From positions 4,464,001 to 4,528,000 of the forward strand of contig CAKKNE010000005.1 in NCBI GenBank assembly GCA_918797485.1: a DNA stretch of 64,000 bases, given 5' to 3'. Positions 42,718 to 52,224 of the stretch are shown here, piece after piece (positions within the stretch are counted from its first letter, which is position 1; the number at the start of each line of letters is the position of its first letter). This DNA is from Pelagomonas calceolata. Taxonomy: Eukaryota > Sar > Pelagophyceae > Pelagomonadales > Pelagomonadaceae. A program made the translations under genes and the position numbers. The notes beneath the pieces were generated by a model. It ran no database searches and had not been told where the DNA came from. It worked only from the letters and a program-made list of their open reading frames with translations.

Positions 42718-43971
42718 ATGAACGTCGTCGCGGCCCTCTGCCACCGCTTCCCGGAAGCCGCACTCGTAGCCAGACGATTCTTAGACAAATCATCTAAACG
42801 CGCCGCCGAGACCAAGCCCCGGAAGGGCCACGCCTTCGATCCGACGAAATTGGTTCAATATCTGCATGAGACGGTCGGCGCGCCGCGCGACGTCGCTCAG
42901 GTAACGGTGGGCCAGTTCAGCCACGGCCAGAGCAACCCGACGTTCACGGTGCGCTGGGGCGAAAAAGCGGTTGTGGTGCGGAAGCAGCCCGGCGGCAAGC
43001 TCTTGAAGGGCGCGCACGACGTCGGCCGCGAGTTCCAATTTGCGAGCCATCTTGGAAATCAAGGCGTGCCGACGCCGCACGCTTTAGCGCTTTGTGATGA
43101 CACGGACATTCTTGGGACGCGTTTTTGGGTCTACGACTATGTGGACGGGCGCCACTTCCGGGACCCGTACTTGGAACGGGCATCAATTGATGAGCGACCT
43201 CTGTTATATAAGAGCGCGGCGCGGGCGGCGGCGACGCTGCACGCGGCGGCGCCGCCGCCAAAATTAGTCGAGGCGCTCGGGGGTCCGCCCAAAGCGGGCT
43301 ACCTCGCGCGGCAGGTCAAGACCTGGACGCGGCAATATCAAGGCGCGGACGAGAAGCTGGGCGTGACGACGGATGCCAGAGTTGCGGACCACGCTGATAG
43401 ATTACGGAGCGCGTGCGAGGACCATGCGACAGACGTCGGTGGAGATGTTGATTTGTTGAGCGTGGCGCACGGCGACTTTCGCTGCGACAACCTGATTTAT
43501 GATGAAGACGGCAGTGTCAGGGCCATCCTGGACTGGGAGCTCGCGACATTGGGCCACCCGCTCGCGGACGTCGCGTACCTGTGCATGCCCTACGAGATCC
43601 CGCCCTTCGTCGCCGGGCCGCTCTCGGGCTTCCGGGGGCTGAATTTGGATAAACACGGCGTGCCGCCCCTCGAAGATCTGGTGGGCGCGTACGCCGACGC
43701 GCTTCGTTCAAAGGAGCGCGGCGCGGACGTCGCGGCGCTCTGCAAAGCGGGCCTGCCCCACTTCGACCTCTTCTCGAGCGTGGGCTACTTCCGCATCGCC
43801 TCCATCTGCCGCGGCGTCTACTCGCGCGCGAAGATGGGCACGGCGTCGAGCGCGAACGCGGCCGCCGTCGGCGCGCTCGCCGACACGCTGCTCGACGTGA
43901 GCGTGCGCCTCGCGGGCGACCACGCGGCCGTCCTGCGCGGGGCGCGGGCGCCGCTCGAGGCGTTTAATTAG
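42718..43971 (+). CDS. ACAD10/ACAD11-type aminoglycoside phosphotransferase-like kinase
   Basis: A 417-residue stand-alone APH-fold protein. Visible motifs are GQFSHGQSNPTFTV (nucleotide-binding loop, about 66-79), VVVRKQPGG with the catalytic-lobe Lys, the Brenner-type loop VAHGDFRCDNLIYD near 250, and ILDWELATLGHPLADVAY near 270, with the metal-binding Asp. These are the hallmarks of the APH domain of ACAD10/11, which phosphorylates 4-hydroxyacyl-CoA for beta-oxidation. The acyl-CoA dehydrogenase half is absent, so it would act as a separate kinase subunit. Location (mitochondrion or peroxisome) is not evident. Confidence 0.88.
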   Translation: MNVVAALCHRFPEAALVARRFLDKSSKRAAETKPRKGHAFDPTKLVQYLHETVGAPRDVAQVTVGQFSHGQSNPTFTVRWGEKAVVVRKQPGGKLLKGAHDVGREFQFASHLGNQGVPTPHALALCDDTDILGTRFWVYDYVDGRHFRDPYLERASIDERPLLYKSAARAAATLHAAAPPPKLVEALGGPPKAGYLARQVKTWTRQYQGADEKLGVTTDARVADHADRLRSACEDHATDVGGDVDLLSVAHGDFRCDNLIYDEDGSVRAILDWELATLGHPLADVAYLCMPYEIPPFVAGPLSGFRGLNLDKHGVPPLEDLVGAYADALRSKERGADVAALCKAGLPHFDLFSSVGYFRIASICRGVYSRAKMGTASSANAAAVGALADTLLDVSVRLAGDHAAVLRGARAPLEAFN

Positions 43972-44469
43972 GTGTGTTTGCGAGTTGGTTGTCTCCCTAC
44001 CATTTGCCTTTCGCGGCGATGGCGTGGTGGGGGGATCGCGGTTCTCACGGTGCGAATCACATGATGATTGCTGATGAGCTAGCTCTTGTCCTGTCTGGCA
44101 GAGTCACTCTCCAGAGTCACTAGAGCCAGCGCCGGCGCGCGCGCCGCTGTTGTCTGCGGGTCCACGCGCGTGACTGAGCGGTCTCCAGCGGGAGGGAGTG
44201 ATGCGCAAAGCCATGCACAGTCCTCGCTTGAGGATCACGCTAGTAAGTTTCGTATCTTTCGCAGGCTAGAGCGCCCGCCGTGCGGCCTCCGCGCTATTTG
44301 CGGAGGACAGCGCCGAAGCTGCCCTGGAGCCTCCATATAAGCTCCTGAGACGTCGTTCAACGCACGCCGGGCAGCAGGGACACGGGCAACGCCATCGCCG
44401 CTGGGAGGGCTGCCCCGACCGGTAGACAGCAACAGCACGTCCTCGCCGCGAAGGCAAGAGACCGCAACC
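43972..44469. other. Intergenic region between tandem genes
   Basis: It holds the dispersed 15-mer on the minus strand at 44011-44025 (40 bp after a stop), a variant at 44389-44403, a GGGCTGCCC box near 44405 and a GAGTCACT direct repeat near 44101-44120. The stretch ACGCCATCGCCGCTG...GGTAGACAG could be the end of a 5'-UTR intron. No gene is called. Confidence 0.45.
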
Positions 44470-45717
44470 ATGTCGACGGAGACGGAGAAGATCAAGGCCG
44501 AGATGAAGCTGCTGCACTGGCACAAGCTCGCCAACGACGCGGCCCTCAAGGCCGCTCTGCTGAAGACGAAGACGATGAAGGCTAAAGACGCGAAAAGACC
44601 CGTGGGCGTCGAGAACGTCAAGGCGAAGGCGGGCTGGATGCAGCGGGTGATCGAGGAGGAGCAGGCCAAGCCCCTGCAAGTCACGAAAGATTTCGTGTTG
44701 GAGTATCAAGAGAATGAGAGGCGGGAGGAGGAAAGGTTAGATGCGGAAGTAGCGCGGCACATTGAATGTTTAAGAAAGCTGCGCGTGCAGATTGAGAAGC
44801 GCGAGTCGCTGCGGGAGCGGAAGGCCGCCTACAAGGCGGCGCGCAAGCAGATGATCGGTAAATCAGGCGTGCCGCCGGCGAACGTCGGCGTACGGCCCAA
44901 ACCGCCGGACCACGACGAGCCGCCGCCCGTGGGACCCTTTCCGCCGCAGCCGCAGGGGACGCTGACGACCGTCTTATCATCTCTCGATAGGTTGGTGGAT
45001 TTAGAAAGGCGGATCTGCTCGCTGGAAAAGGACTCGATTTATGATAGGGTCGAGGCGGCGGCCAAGGGGGGCATGCGGCAGCGCGGGCCCCTGACCTTTA
45101 CCAAACAAAGATTGCCTCCGAGATCGAACCGGCCGGCCCAGGACGTCTGGGCCGTCAAGCTCCAGCCGCCGAAGCCCGATCGCCTGTCGAAGAGTCGAAA
45201 GCCGTCGCGGCGCGACGCGTCGATGAACTCGTGGCTCAATAGAAAACAAGCTAGAGACCAGCAGAAGCGCCAGACCGTGGCGCGCGCGGGCCGGCCGCTC
45301 GTCCGCGGCGCGGCCGGCGGGCGCAGAGGGCGGAACAACGCCGAGCAGGCCTTTCTGGACCAGAAGCGCTCGAACCAGCGCCGCACGGATTCCATTCGCG
45401 GCCTCGGGACGCGGCGAGGCAACGCGAAGACGTTCGGCGTCTCGCGGCGGCCCATGGCCACGACGAGCCGGCGGCGGCCCCTCGCGCAGACGACGGGGCC
45501 GCCGCGGCGGGGAGGATCGCGGATGCCGTCGATCGGCGCGAACCGCACGGGGCCGCGCATGGGCGGCTCGCGGATGCGGAGCGTGCCGGCCGCGCGGAGC
45601 TACGCGAGCGGGCCGCGGCCCGGCGGGCGCTTCGGCGCGTCCGGTGGGCGGGGTACGATGCCGCGCGTGGCAGGGTCCGGCCTGGGCGCGGTGCGCGGAC
45701 GGCGAGCGTGGGGGTAA
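44470..45717 (+). CDS. Basic coiled-coil protein with Arg/Gly-rich tail
   Basis: A 415-residue protein. Residues 1-140 are helical and charged (KIKAEMKLLHWHKLANDAALKAALL, then a long E/R coiled coil). A Pro-rich hinge at about 150-170 precedes a short helix (LDRLVDLERRICSLEKDSIYDRVEAA). The last 170 residues are strongly basic with RGG/GGR and SRM repeats, as in nucleic-acid- or microtubule-binding tails. No family is recognised. Confidence 0.7.
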   Translation: MSTETEKIKAEMKLLHWHKLANDAALKAALLKTKTMKAKDAKRPVGVENVKAKAGWMQRVIEEEQAKPLQVTKDFVLEYQENERREEERLDAEVARHIECLRKLRVQIEKRESLRERKAAYKAARKQMIGKSGVPPANVGVRPKPPDHDEPPPVGPFPPQPQGTLTTVLSSLDRLVDLERRICSLEKDSIYDRVEAAAKGGMRQRGPLTFTKQRLPPRSNRPAQDVWAVKLQPPKPDRLSKSRKPSRRDASMNSWLNRKQARDQQKRQTVARAGRPLVRGAAGGRRGRNNAEQAFLDQKRSNQRRTDSIRGLGTRRGNAKTFGVSRRPMATTSRRRPLAQTTGPPRRGGSRMPSIGANRTGPRMGGSRMRSVPAARSYASGPRPGGRFGASGGRGTMPRVAGSGLGAVRGRRAWG

Positions 45718-45751
45718 CAAGTGAAATGAATTAGACAACGTCACACAGACA

Positions 45752-48700
45752 CTAGCTGGGCTTGAGCACCGCGCGTACCTCCTCCGCACTCCGTGCGACA
45801 GTTTCATCACCGTCGATCGGCGCGTTAGAAACCTCGACCGCGAAGCTGCCGCCCGACACGACGTCCGCCCAGAGATCGCGGACGTCGGACAGGGTCAGCG
45901 CGTTCAAGGCGGCCGCCGTCTGGTAGCGCCGGTTCCAGTTCAGAGCGAGGGCGGCGCCCTCTATCGTAGAGTCGCGCGTCCGGCGGAGCTCCTCCCAGTG
46001 GCGGCCCGCGCGGTCGTAGAGGCGCCGGTCGGGCTCGAGCTTCTGGTCGGCGAGCGAGGAGGCAATGCCTCGGAGTGTTTTCTCGTCGAGGTTCCTGATG
46101 GCCGCGGCGGCCTCGGTCGTGACGAATTTCCGCAGGCGGCGCGTGAGCACCGTTGGTGGCTTCTCCCCTTGCACGAGTAGTACAAGAGCGACGGGCCGCG
46201 CCGCGCCGGGCAACGCGCGCTGGCCGAGCTGGACGACGTAGCCGAGCTGTTCCTTCGTTCGCAACGCATCGAAGAACAGGGGCTTCAGCAGCGCAGATAA
46301 AACCGACGCCAGCGCCACCGCACGCGGCCCCGAGCCGACGGCGAGGAGCAGCTCGGCCGCTGAGTTCCTTTCTTCCGTGCCGATTTCTTCCGCGCCGATC
46401 CTCAGTACCACGGGCGCTTTCGGCAGAGCGAGCCCCCGCGGCGTCGGATAATTCGGCCCGCCTGGCCGGAGCGGCAGAGCGCCTGCGACGGCGGCCGCGA
46501 GCGCGCGTGCTTCGGCTTCCAAAAAGTTGCCCTCTACCAGGATGTCGCCGCCCCGCGCGAACGCAGGCCGCCCGCCCGCCCAGAGGTGGTCTCGCGCGAA
46601 CGCCTTCACACGCACCGCCGCGCCGGTGGCGCCGTCGGCGAAGACCGTGTCGAGCGCCTTGACAAGCTCCTGGTCCGCGAATGCGCCGTCTCGCGTGAGA
46701 GCGCGCGTGGCCGCGAAGCCTGCTGCCACGTAGGGCTTCGACTTGTCCTGGAGGTCGCGACGGATCACGTCGGCGAGGCGCGCCGTCGACGCCTCGTCGG
46801 GCACGAACTTCGCGGCGCTCTGGCTGACGTCGCGCGCCAGCGCCGCCAGGCCATCTGAGTAGCCCGAGAAGGAAAGTGAAACCCCGCGAGGCCCCACGTC
46901 GAGCGCGTACTGCAGACCGGCCGTCCGCGCGGGCCAGAGCCGCTCTCTTAAGTTGTCGAGGCAGGCGAGCCGCCAGAGCAGCGCCAGTATGTAGCTCTCG
47001 GGGGACTCGCCTATGGCGCCGACGCGCGCATTAAAAAAAGCGGCGCCGCGCGGCCGACCAAATTCGCGGTCCGTCGAGTAAGACGCGGTCCAGCCACTAC
47101 CGACAACTAAAGGCTGCGGCGCCGCCGGATCTTCGGCCGCCAGAGGGGCTAGGGGTGGCCGCGGCTCCGGCGGAGGCGCGCGGAGCCGGAGGTCGCGCGG
47201 AAGATAGGGGTTCGGCCGCGGCGTCGTCACGCCGCCGCGCGGCGGCGCTTTCAAATTCTGGAGCTGCCGTATCGAGGCGCCGTCGAAGGCGTACGTTTCG
47301 TAGGCCGTGCCGTACCAGCGCTCGCGTTTGGTGAGGAGCGGCCAATAACTATCCTTTCGCAGAAACTCGCGCGCCACGACCGTCAGACACAGGTTCTCGA
47401 GGACGAGGCCCGTCTCGAGCAAAGCACGTGTCGCGTCGAGCTGCGCGTCGACCGTCGAGCCGGCCCCGGCACCGCGCCTCCGGAACAAGGCCAGGACGCG
47501 GCCTTGATCCTCTGGCGCGGCGTCCCAGCCGACCTCCTGCACGTTCGTGACGAGGCCCCGCGCGAGGTCGTCGGCTTTTCCTGGTTCCGAGTAGCGCCAT
47601 GAGAGCTCCGCGAGCTGGTCGAGCTCCTCGACGCGGTACCGCGGGACGCCGTTCTCCCGGAGCCGGGCGACGGCTCCCACCGTCGCCGCGACGAGATCGG
47701 GCCAGAAGTTAAGGCCTTTCGACGTGAGTTCGTACGCGAGGTCGAGGCGCAGCCCCGTCGAGCCGTCCGGCGACGCGCTCGCAGAAATCCCTGAGGCGTA
47801 GCCCTCGGCGCGCGCCCAGGACAGCAGGCTCCCGGCGCCCTCGTCGCCGAGCACCGAGGCTATTATCGAACCCGCCTTCGCTCGGATTTCGGCGCGCCGC
47901 GCGGCGTCAGTATCGCCAGTATACGGCACGCGCCACGAGAGAGCCAAGCGGCGCGCGGCCCCGACCGGCGCGACGAGCAGCGCGGGCCGGAGGCCGTTCG
48001 TCGGCGGCACGAGGGCCGTCGGCGCCACGGCCGGGTTCCGCGGTCCAGATCCGCGCGGCAGACGACCAAACTTGTCCTCGGCCAGTCGTTGTAAATCGTT
48101 TAGCGGCTCTCTAGCTAAGATGACAAGCGCCATTCTATCAGCGGTGTAGTACGTCTCGTGGAAGTCGACAAGGACTCGTCGCAGCGCCGCGTAGCGCGCC
48201 GGCGTCGCCTCGTCGGACTGGAGCAGCGTCGCGCGGTTGCCGGTGCCGAACTTCTTGTACGTCTTCTCTCCTCGTACGGACCGGTCGAGCTGGAGCAAGC
48301 GGAAGCCGTCGCTCAGCTTGTTCTTCGAATCCTCGCTCTCGATGGCCTCGAGCTCGCGCTCGACGCCCGACGGCGAGAAGGTCGGCGCCTCGAAGAACGC
48401 ACTGAAGCGGTCCAGGGCGCCCTCGAAATCCGTCGCGTCGACGTCGAAGTGGTAGCACGTGTCTTCGGCAGCCGTGTAGGCGTTCGAGCTCCCACCCCGC
48501 CGCTGCACGTATTCGGCGAAGGCGCCTTCCCGTGGGTACTGCTTGTTACCCAGGAATAACATGTGCTCGCAGAAGTGGGCGACGCCCGGCCGATCGGCTG
48601 GGTCGCACGCATAACCCACATGTACGTCGAGCGCGGCAGCGGCCGTTTCTGCCGTTTCGTCGGACACCAGTAGGGCTCTCAACCCGTTGCTTAGTGCGAC

Positions 48701-49045
48701 GAGCCGATACCTTCGCTGGTCGGTCGGCGGCTGGTCGATGGCGTCGGCATCGGCGAGGATCGTCGTGACAGCGTGCGCGCTCGACGGCCTCGCCGCCAGC
48801 GCTGCCGCTGCGGCAGCCGCTCTGAACGCCAGCCGTCGCGGCACGGCTGTCGCGGGCGCATCGATGCGTGTCGCGTGCAGCCGCGTATCGATGCGTGTGG
48901 CATGTTGTGCAGCAAAACGTCTCGCAGGCGTGCTGTGCAGCGTGGTGCGCAGCCGCTCGCCACGTATAGCGTGCAACGGTGGCCCACGCGGCGCGTGGAG
49001 CGACGCCACGCACGCTGCACACAGACACAGGAGGAGGCTCTGCAT
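45752..49045 (-). CDS. M16 insulinase-type metallopeptidase with plastid, possibly thylakoid, leader
   Basis: A 1097-residue protein. The inverted zinc motif HFCEH lies near residue 157 (GVAHFCEHMLFLG) with the third ligand Glu in the AIESEDSKN segment about 75 residues on. Four M16 half-domains are expected and the length fits insulin-degrading enzyme plus about 100 leader residues. The leader is layered: a signal peptide (1-16), an Arg/Thr/Ala-rich transit-like stretch (to about 68), then PRRLAFRAAAAAAALAARPSSAHA, where RR, the Ala core and AHA resemble a twin-arginine thylakoid signal. It should degrade short peptides in a closed chamber; a plastid location is inferred. Confidence 0.9.
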   Translation of the reverse strand: MQSLLLCLCAACVASLHAPRGPPLHAIRGERLRTTLHSTPARRFAAQHATRIDTRLHATRIDAPATAVPRRLAFRAAAAAAALAARPSSAHAVTTILADADAIDQPPTDQRRYRLVALSNGLRALLVSDETAETAAAALDVHVGYACDPADRPGVAHFCEHMLFLGNKQYPREGAFAEYVQRRGGSSNAYTAAEDTCYHFDVDATDFEGALDRFSAFFEAPTFSPSGVERELEAIESEDSKNKLSDGFRLLQLDRSVRGEKTYKKFGTGNRATLLQSDEATPARYAALRRVLVDFHETYYTADRMALVILAREPLNDLQRLAEDKFGRLPRGSGPRNPAVAPTALVPPTNGLRPALLVAPVGAARRLALSWRVPYTGDTDAARRAEIRAKAGSIIASVLGDEGAGSLLSWARAEGYASGISASASPDGSTGLRLDLAYELTSKGLNFWPDLVAATVGAVARLRENGVPRYRVEELDQLAELSWRYSEPGKADDLARGLVTNVQEVGWDAAPEDQGRVLALFRRRGAGAGSTVDAQLDATRALLETGLVLENLCLTVVAREFLRKDSYWPLLTKRERWYGTAYETYAFDGASIRQLQNLKAPPRGGVTTPRPNPYLPRDLRLRAPPPEPRPPLAPLAAEDPAAPQPLVVGSGWTASYSTDREFGRPRGAAFFNARVGAIGESPESYILALLWRLACLDNLRERLWPARTAGLQYALDVGPRGVSLSFSGYSDGLAALARDVSQSAAKFVPDEASTARLADVIRRDLQDKSKPYVAAGFAATRALTRDGAFADQELVKALDTVFADGATGAAVRVKAFARDHLWAGGRPAFARGGDILVEGNFLEAEARALAAAVAGALPLRPGGPNYPTPRGLALPKAPVVLRIGAEEIGTEERNSAAELLLAVGSGPRAVALASVLSALLKPLFFDALRTKEQLGYVVQLGQRALPGAARPVALVLLVQGEKPPTVLTRRLRKFVTTEAAAAIRNLDEKTLRGIASSLADQKLEPDRRLYDRAGRHWEELRRTRDSTIEGAALALNWNRRYQTAAALNALTLSDVRDLWADVVSGGSFAVEVSNAPIDGDETVARSAEEVRAVLKPS

Positions 49046-49172
49046 GATTGAGCAGCCGAAGATCGATGCAAATGCTAGCAGGGCTCGTGGCCGATATTAT
49101 GCAGCTACCACCAGCTTTGCATGATCCATGGGCTGGTCTGTGAGGCAAGAGTCGCGTTCACACACGCTTATG

Positions 49173-49195
49173 GCTAGTGTCTTACAGACGCTATC
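49173..49195 (+). promoter_or_regulatory. Divergent-promoter palindrome, copy 10
   Basis: GCTAGTGTCTTAC, 3 nt, ACGCTATC; the right arm has one substitution. It is 127 and 160 bp from the ATGs at 49045 and 49356. I see nothing else in the 310-bp gap. Confidence 0.8.
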
Positions 49196-49355
49196 CAGCG
49201 TCGTCGACACATCGATTTCGAAAATTTTGGCGCACCTAGGACATAATTTGAGGTGGCGAGCTGGCTAAAGCACGTCCCTAAGCAGCCAAAGCACCAGAGG
49301 CCACCGCGCGTCTAGAACCGCGCTCTCCAAGCACGCATAGGCGACAAGCAAAACA

Positions 49356-50591
49356 ATGCCCCTCACGCTGCGCGTCCGCAGCCCACAGGGCATGTGGCGC
49401 CTCACAGTCCCGGACGCCACAACCACAATTCAAGCAGTAAAAACCCAGATCGAGCGCGAGAAGCAGGTCGCCGTCGACACGCAAAAGCTCACGAGCGATC
49501 CGCAAGGTACCCAGGAGCTCGACGACGGCTCGCGCCTCGACGCCGCGGGCCTCGGCGCGAACGGGTCTATTATCTATCTGTCCGAAAAGGAGATTGTCGA
49601 GCCACCGAGAGCGCCGACGCCTCCGCCGCCCGCGCCGCCGCCGCCAAATCCGCTCGCGGCGGCGGGCCGCAACGTCCTGGCCGGCAACGACAATGGCATG
49701 AGCGCCGAGGACCAGGCGGCCATCGCCGCGGCTTTAGCGGAGGACGACGCGCCGGCGTCGCCTGAAGTGAGACGCCCGGACGCGACGCAGAGCCCCGAAG
49801 CATTGGTGGGGCCGCCGTCGAGCGTCGGCGGGCTGCTGGAAGGGCTGATGAACGCGCCCGGCGGCGCCGCGGCCCTCGCGCACGCATTTCAAGCGCGCCA
49901 GAACGCCCAGCGGGCCGCAAGGGACGACATCTACGATAGCGACGACGAGGACCGCGACGTCGCGCGGCGGCTCCAGGACGACTACGACGAGGAGGAGGAC
50001 GACGACGATGAAGCTCTGGCGCGGCGCTTGCAAGACGGCGACGAAGAGGGCGACGCGCGCCTCGCGCGGCGCCTCGCGGGCCAGCGCGGCAGTTCGGTCA
50101 ACGACGGCGACGCGGTCCTCGCGGCCTTTTTGGGCGGCGGCGGGCCGCCTCCATTAGAACGGCGCCTGTCGACGGGCGAGGACGACCCGGCTTTGCAACG
50201 CGCGCTGCTCCAGTCGACGCGGCCCCAGCAATCGGCCTTCGCGGCGGGCGTCGACGCGCAGCTCGAGCGCGCGCTCGCGGCGTCGCGCGCCGAGGCCGGC
50301 CTCGCGGCGACGGAGCGCTGGGACGCGCCCGGGCCGGCGTCGCCGGGCGGCGCCGACGACGACGACGCCGCGCTGCAGGCGGCGCTGCTCGAGAGCGCGC
50401 CGCCCCAGCAGTCCGAGGAGGAGCGCCAGATCGCCGAGGCTATCCGGCTGTCGGCGCTCGAGGCCGCGCCCGAGGAGGTCCTGATGACGGACGCCGCGGC
50501 GACGGGGGCCCGGCGGCTGAACCGGCGCCGCGGCAGCAGCGACCCCGACGAGCGTATGACGAGCGGCTCGGGTTCGCGCAAGACGGATTAA
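49356..50591 (+). CDS. Ubiquitin-like domain protein with UIM-type motifs
   Basis: A 411-residue protein. Residues 1-77 form a ubiquitin-like fold of the UBX/NPL4 style (LRVRSPQGMWRLTVPDATTTIQAVKTQI and a DDGSRLDAAGLGANGSIIYL end). A Pro linker and an acidic middle with repeated RRLQD units follow. Near residues 275-375 four UIM-like helices appear: DDPALQRALLQS, VDAQLERALAAS, DDDAALQAALLES and EEERQIAEAIRLS. A protein with an N-terminal Ubl and several UIMs would bridge ubiquitinated cargo to the proteasome or Cdc48/p97. The exact orthologue is not clear. Confidence 0.8.
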   Translation: MPLTLRVRSPQGMWRLTVPDATTTIQAVKTQIEREKQVAVDTQKLTSDPQGTQELDDGSRLDAAGLGANGSIIYLSEKEIVEPPRAPTPPPPAPPPPNPLAAAGRNVLAGNDNGMSAEDQAAIAAALAEDDAPASPEVRRPDATQSPEALVGPPSSVGGLLEGLMNAPGGAAALAHAFQARQNAQRAARDDIYDSDDEDRDVARRLQDDYDEEEDDDDEALARRLQDGDEEGDARLARRLAGQRGSSVNDGDAVLAAFLGGGGPPPLERRLSTGEDDPALQRALLQSTRPQQSAFAAGVDAQLERALAASRAEAGLAATERWDAPGPASPGGADDDDAALQAALLESAPPQQSEEERQIAEAIRLSALEAAPEEVLMTDAAATGARRLNRRRGSSDPDERMTSGSGSRKTD

Positions 50592-50605
50592 CTGTATGTA
50601 ATACA

Positions 50606-51793
50606 TTACACAAACACCTCGCGGCCCTCCTCGCCGCGGCGCACGCCCTTCGGAGGGAGCGGTCCCCCGCGCAGATAAGGAACCTTGGCCGTCCAGTGCT
50701 CCTTCTTCTTGGCGAGCCAGTGCGTCGCCGAGTCGAAGGGCGGCACCGCGGTCGTGTTTCGTTCGTATACAACCGAGCCGTTTCGTATACAACCGAGCCC
50801 CGCGCGCTGCATCTGGCCGGGCGACCCGTCCCGGCACGCCTGCCAGTGGTCCACACGCCTTTGGTCGGCGTCCGCGCGCTCGCAGGCCGCGATATCTTTT
50901 AAACGGCCCTTGCCGATGTGCGGGCCCGCTCTATGGACGACCTTCACCGCCCAGGGCGTCGGGCACTCTCCGTGCTTCCAGAGGTGCGACACGACGAGGG
51001 GCGGGTGTTTGGGGGGACGCCCTAACCCACCGGTCCGGATCCAGACGTGCTCGAGGCACGCGTCCCAGGTGCAGTCCGACGGCCTGACCAAGCGTGTTCC
51101 ATTTAACACGGCCGATCGGTCCGCGTTCTGCTTGTAGAAGCAGGCCGCCAAGGCCCCCGGCACGACCTGCATCTTGTCCTGGTCCTTCGTCCGCCAAATT
51201 AAATGGCGCGAGTCCTTGAGCGTCCCGTCTAAGACGCAGCGCGGGCGCCACTTCGATACATCAATCTTGTAGTCCCATCGCATGATGAACACATACGCAT
51301 AATTCACGCCATGTTCATGGGCGTAGTCCCTCACGAGAGCAATGGCTCTATCTCTATTCCTGACTTGCGCAAACGGTAAACCGTCATCAACGTCCTCCAC
51401 ACTAACTTTCATCCGCGGCCCGTACCACTCCCGTAAGGTCTCGGTGGCATTGTACGTCGCGTTCGTGTTCGAGCAGGGCCGCGTCGCCGCGAAGACGTCG
51501 ACGCCGTAGCCGCTCCGGCCCAATGCCACAAACCACTTCTCGTGGTCGTCGGCGATGCGCCTTTGCGTCTTCCATGCTAACGCGCAGCCGCAGGTCCCGC
51601 GTACGTGCTGCTGGCCCGTGTTGCGGAAGGCCTCGCCCCTCAGCACGACGGCGATTGTTTTGTTGAGTGTATTGTTGCGCAGCCGAATTTGGGGCGGCGC
51701 GCAGGGGTCGGCTTTGATGGTGCGGAGGACGAGGAGGCTGCCCAGGAATTTGTAGGCTGCCATCATTGGTCCGTATCGTCGCCTCGTCATCAT
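50606..51793 (-). CDS. Type II membrane, glycosyltransferase-like protein
   Basis: A 395-residue protein from ATG 51793; the longer frame to 51838 starts with GTG. A short cytosolic RRR segment and a signal-anchor helix (about 10-25) place the rest in the Golgi or ER lumen. Six N-glycosylation sites (NNT, NKT, NAT twice, NGT, NGS, NTT region) support this. VVLRGEAFR opens the domain and a YVFIMRWDYKID segment near 180 looks like a DxD-type sugar-nucleotide site. Cys residues are spaced as in stramenopile glycosyltransferase-like families. The assignment is by layout, not by a firm motif. Confidence 0.65.
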   Translation of the reverse strand: MMTRRRYGPMMAAYKFLGSLLVLRTIKADPCAPPQIRLRNNTLNKTIAVVLRGEAFRNTGQQHVRGTCGCALAWKTQRRIADDHEKWFVALGRSGYGVDVFAATRPCSNTNATYNATETLREWYGPRMKVSVEDVDDGLPFAQVRNRDRAIALVRDYAHEHGVNYAYVFIMRWDYKIDVSKWRPRCVLDGTLKDSRHLIWRTKDQDKMQVVPGALAACFYKQNADRSAVLNGTRLVRPSDCTWDACLEHVWIRTGGLGRPPKHPPLVVSHLWKHGECPTPWAVKVVHRAGPHIGKGRLKDIAACERADADQRRVDHWQACRDGSPGQMQRAGLGCIRNGSVVYERNTTAVPPFDSATHWLAKKKEHWTAKVPYLRGGPLPPKGVRRGEEGREVFV

Positions 51794-51883
51794 CCTTGTG
51801 TGGGCAGCATCATCGATCAATATTAGGTCGATCTGCACGCAAACAAACTGCCGTGACGCCGTCCGCCAAAAAAAGGGCTGCTT

Positions 51884-51906
51884 GCTTAGTGTGTTACTGA
51901 CCTAGC
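51884..51906 (+). promoter_or_regulatory. Divergent-promoter palindrome, copy 11
   Basis: GCTTAGTGTGTTAC, 2 nt, ACCTAGC; diverged but recognisable. It lies between ATGs at 51793 and 52225 in a 431-bp gap. The plus-strand part of the gap is open in frame with the downstream gene. Confidence 0.65.
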
Positions 51907-52224
51907 TATTATTATTGCGCGCCGCCTTAAAAGTTGCCATATCTCCCCGTTCACTGGCTTGTTTTCAGCGAGAGAAGCTCTGTGTGAAGCCCCTTGACAC
52001 ATCGCTGCTTGGCGGCAGAAGAAACTGCGGCCACGGAACCAGCAGCCCCAAAACACACCACCCTCTCTGCAGCCGCGGAGGGAGTTGCAGCCGCCGTAGA
52101 CGTACAGCAGGCCGCGGAGAAACCGAAGAAAAGCAAGCCGCGGAGGAGTCGCAGGGGTGGGAAGAAAAGGGATACCTTCAAGAACCAGCTAAGAAAAGCA
52201 CTCTTGCTCTACGACACCGTAGCC

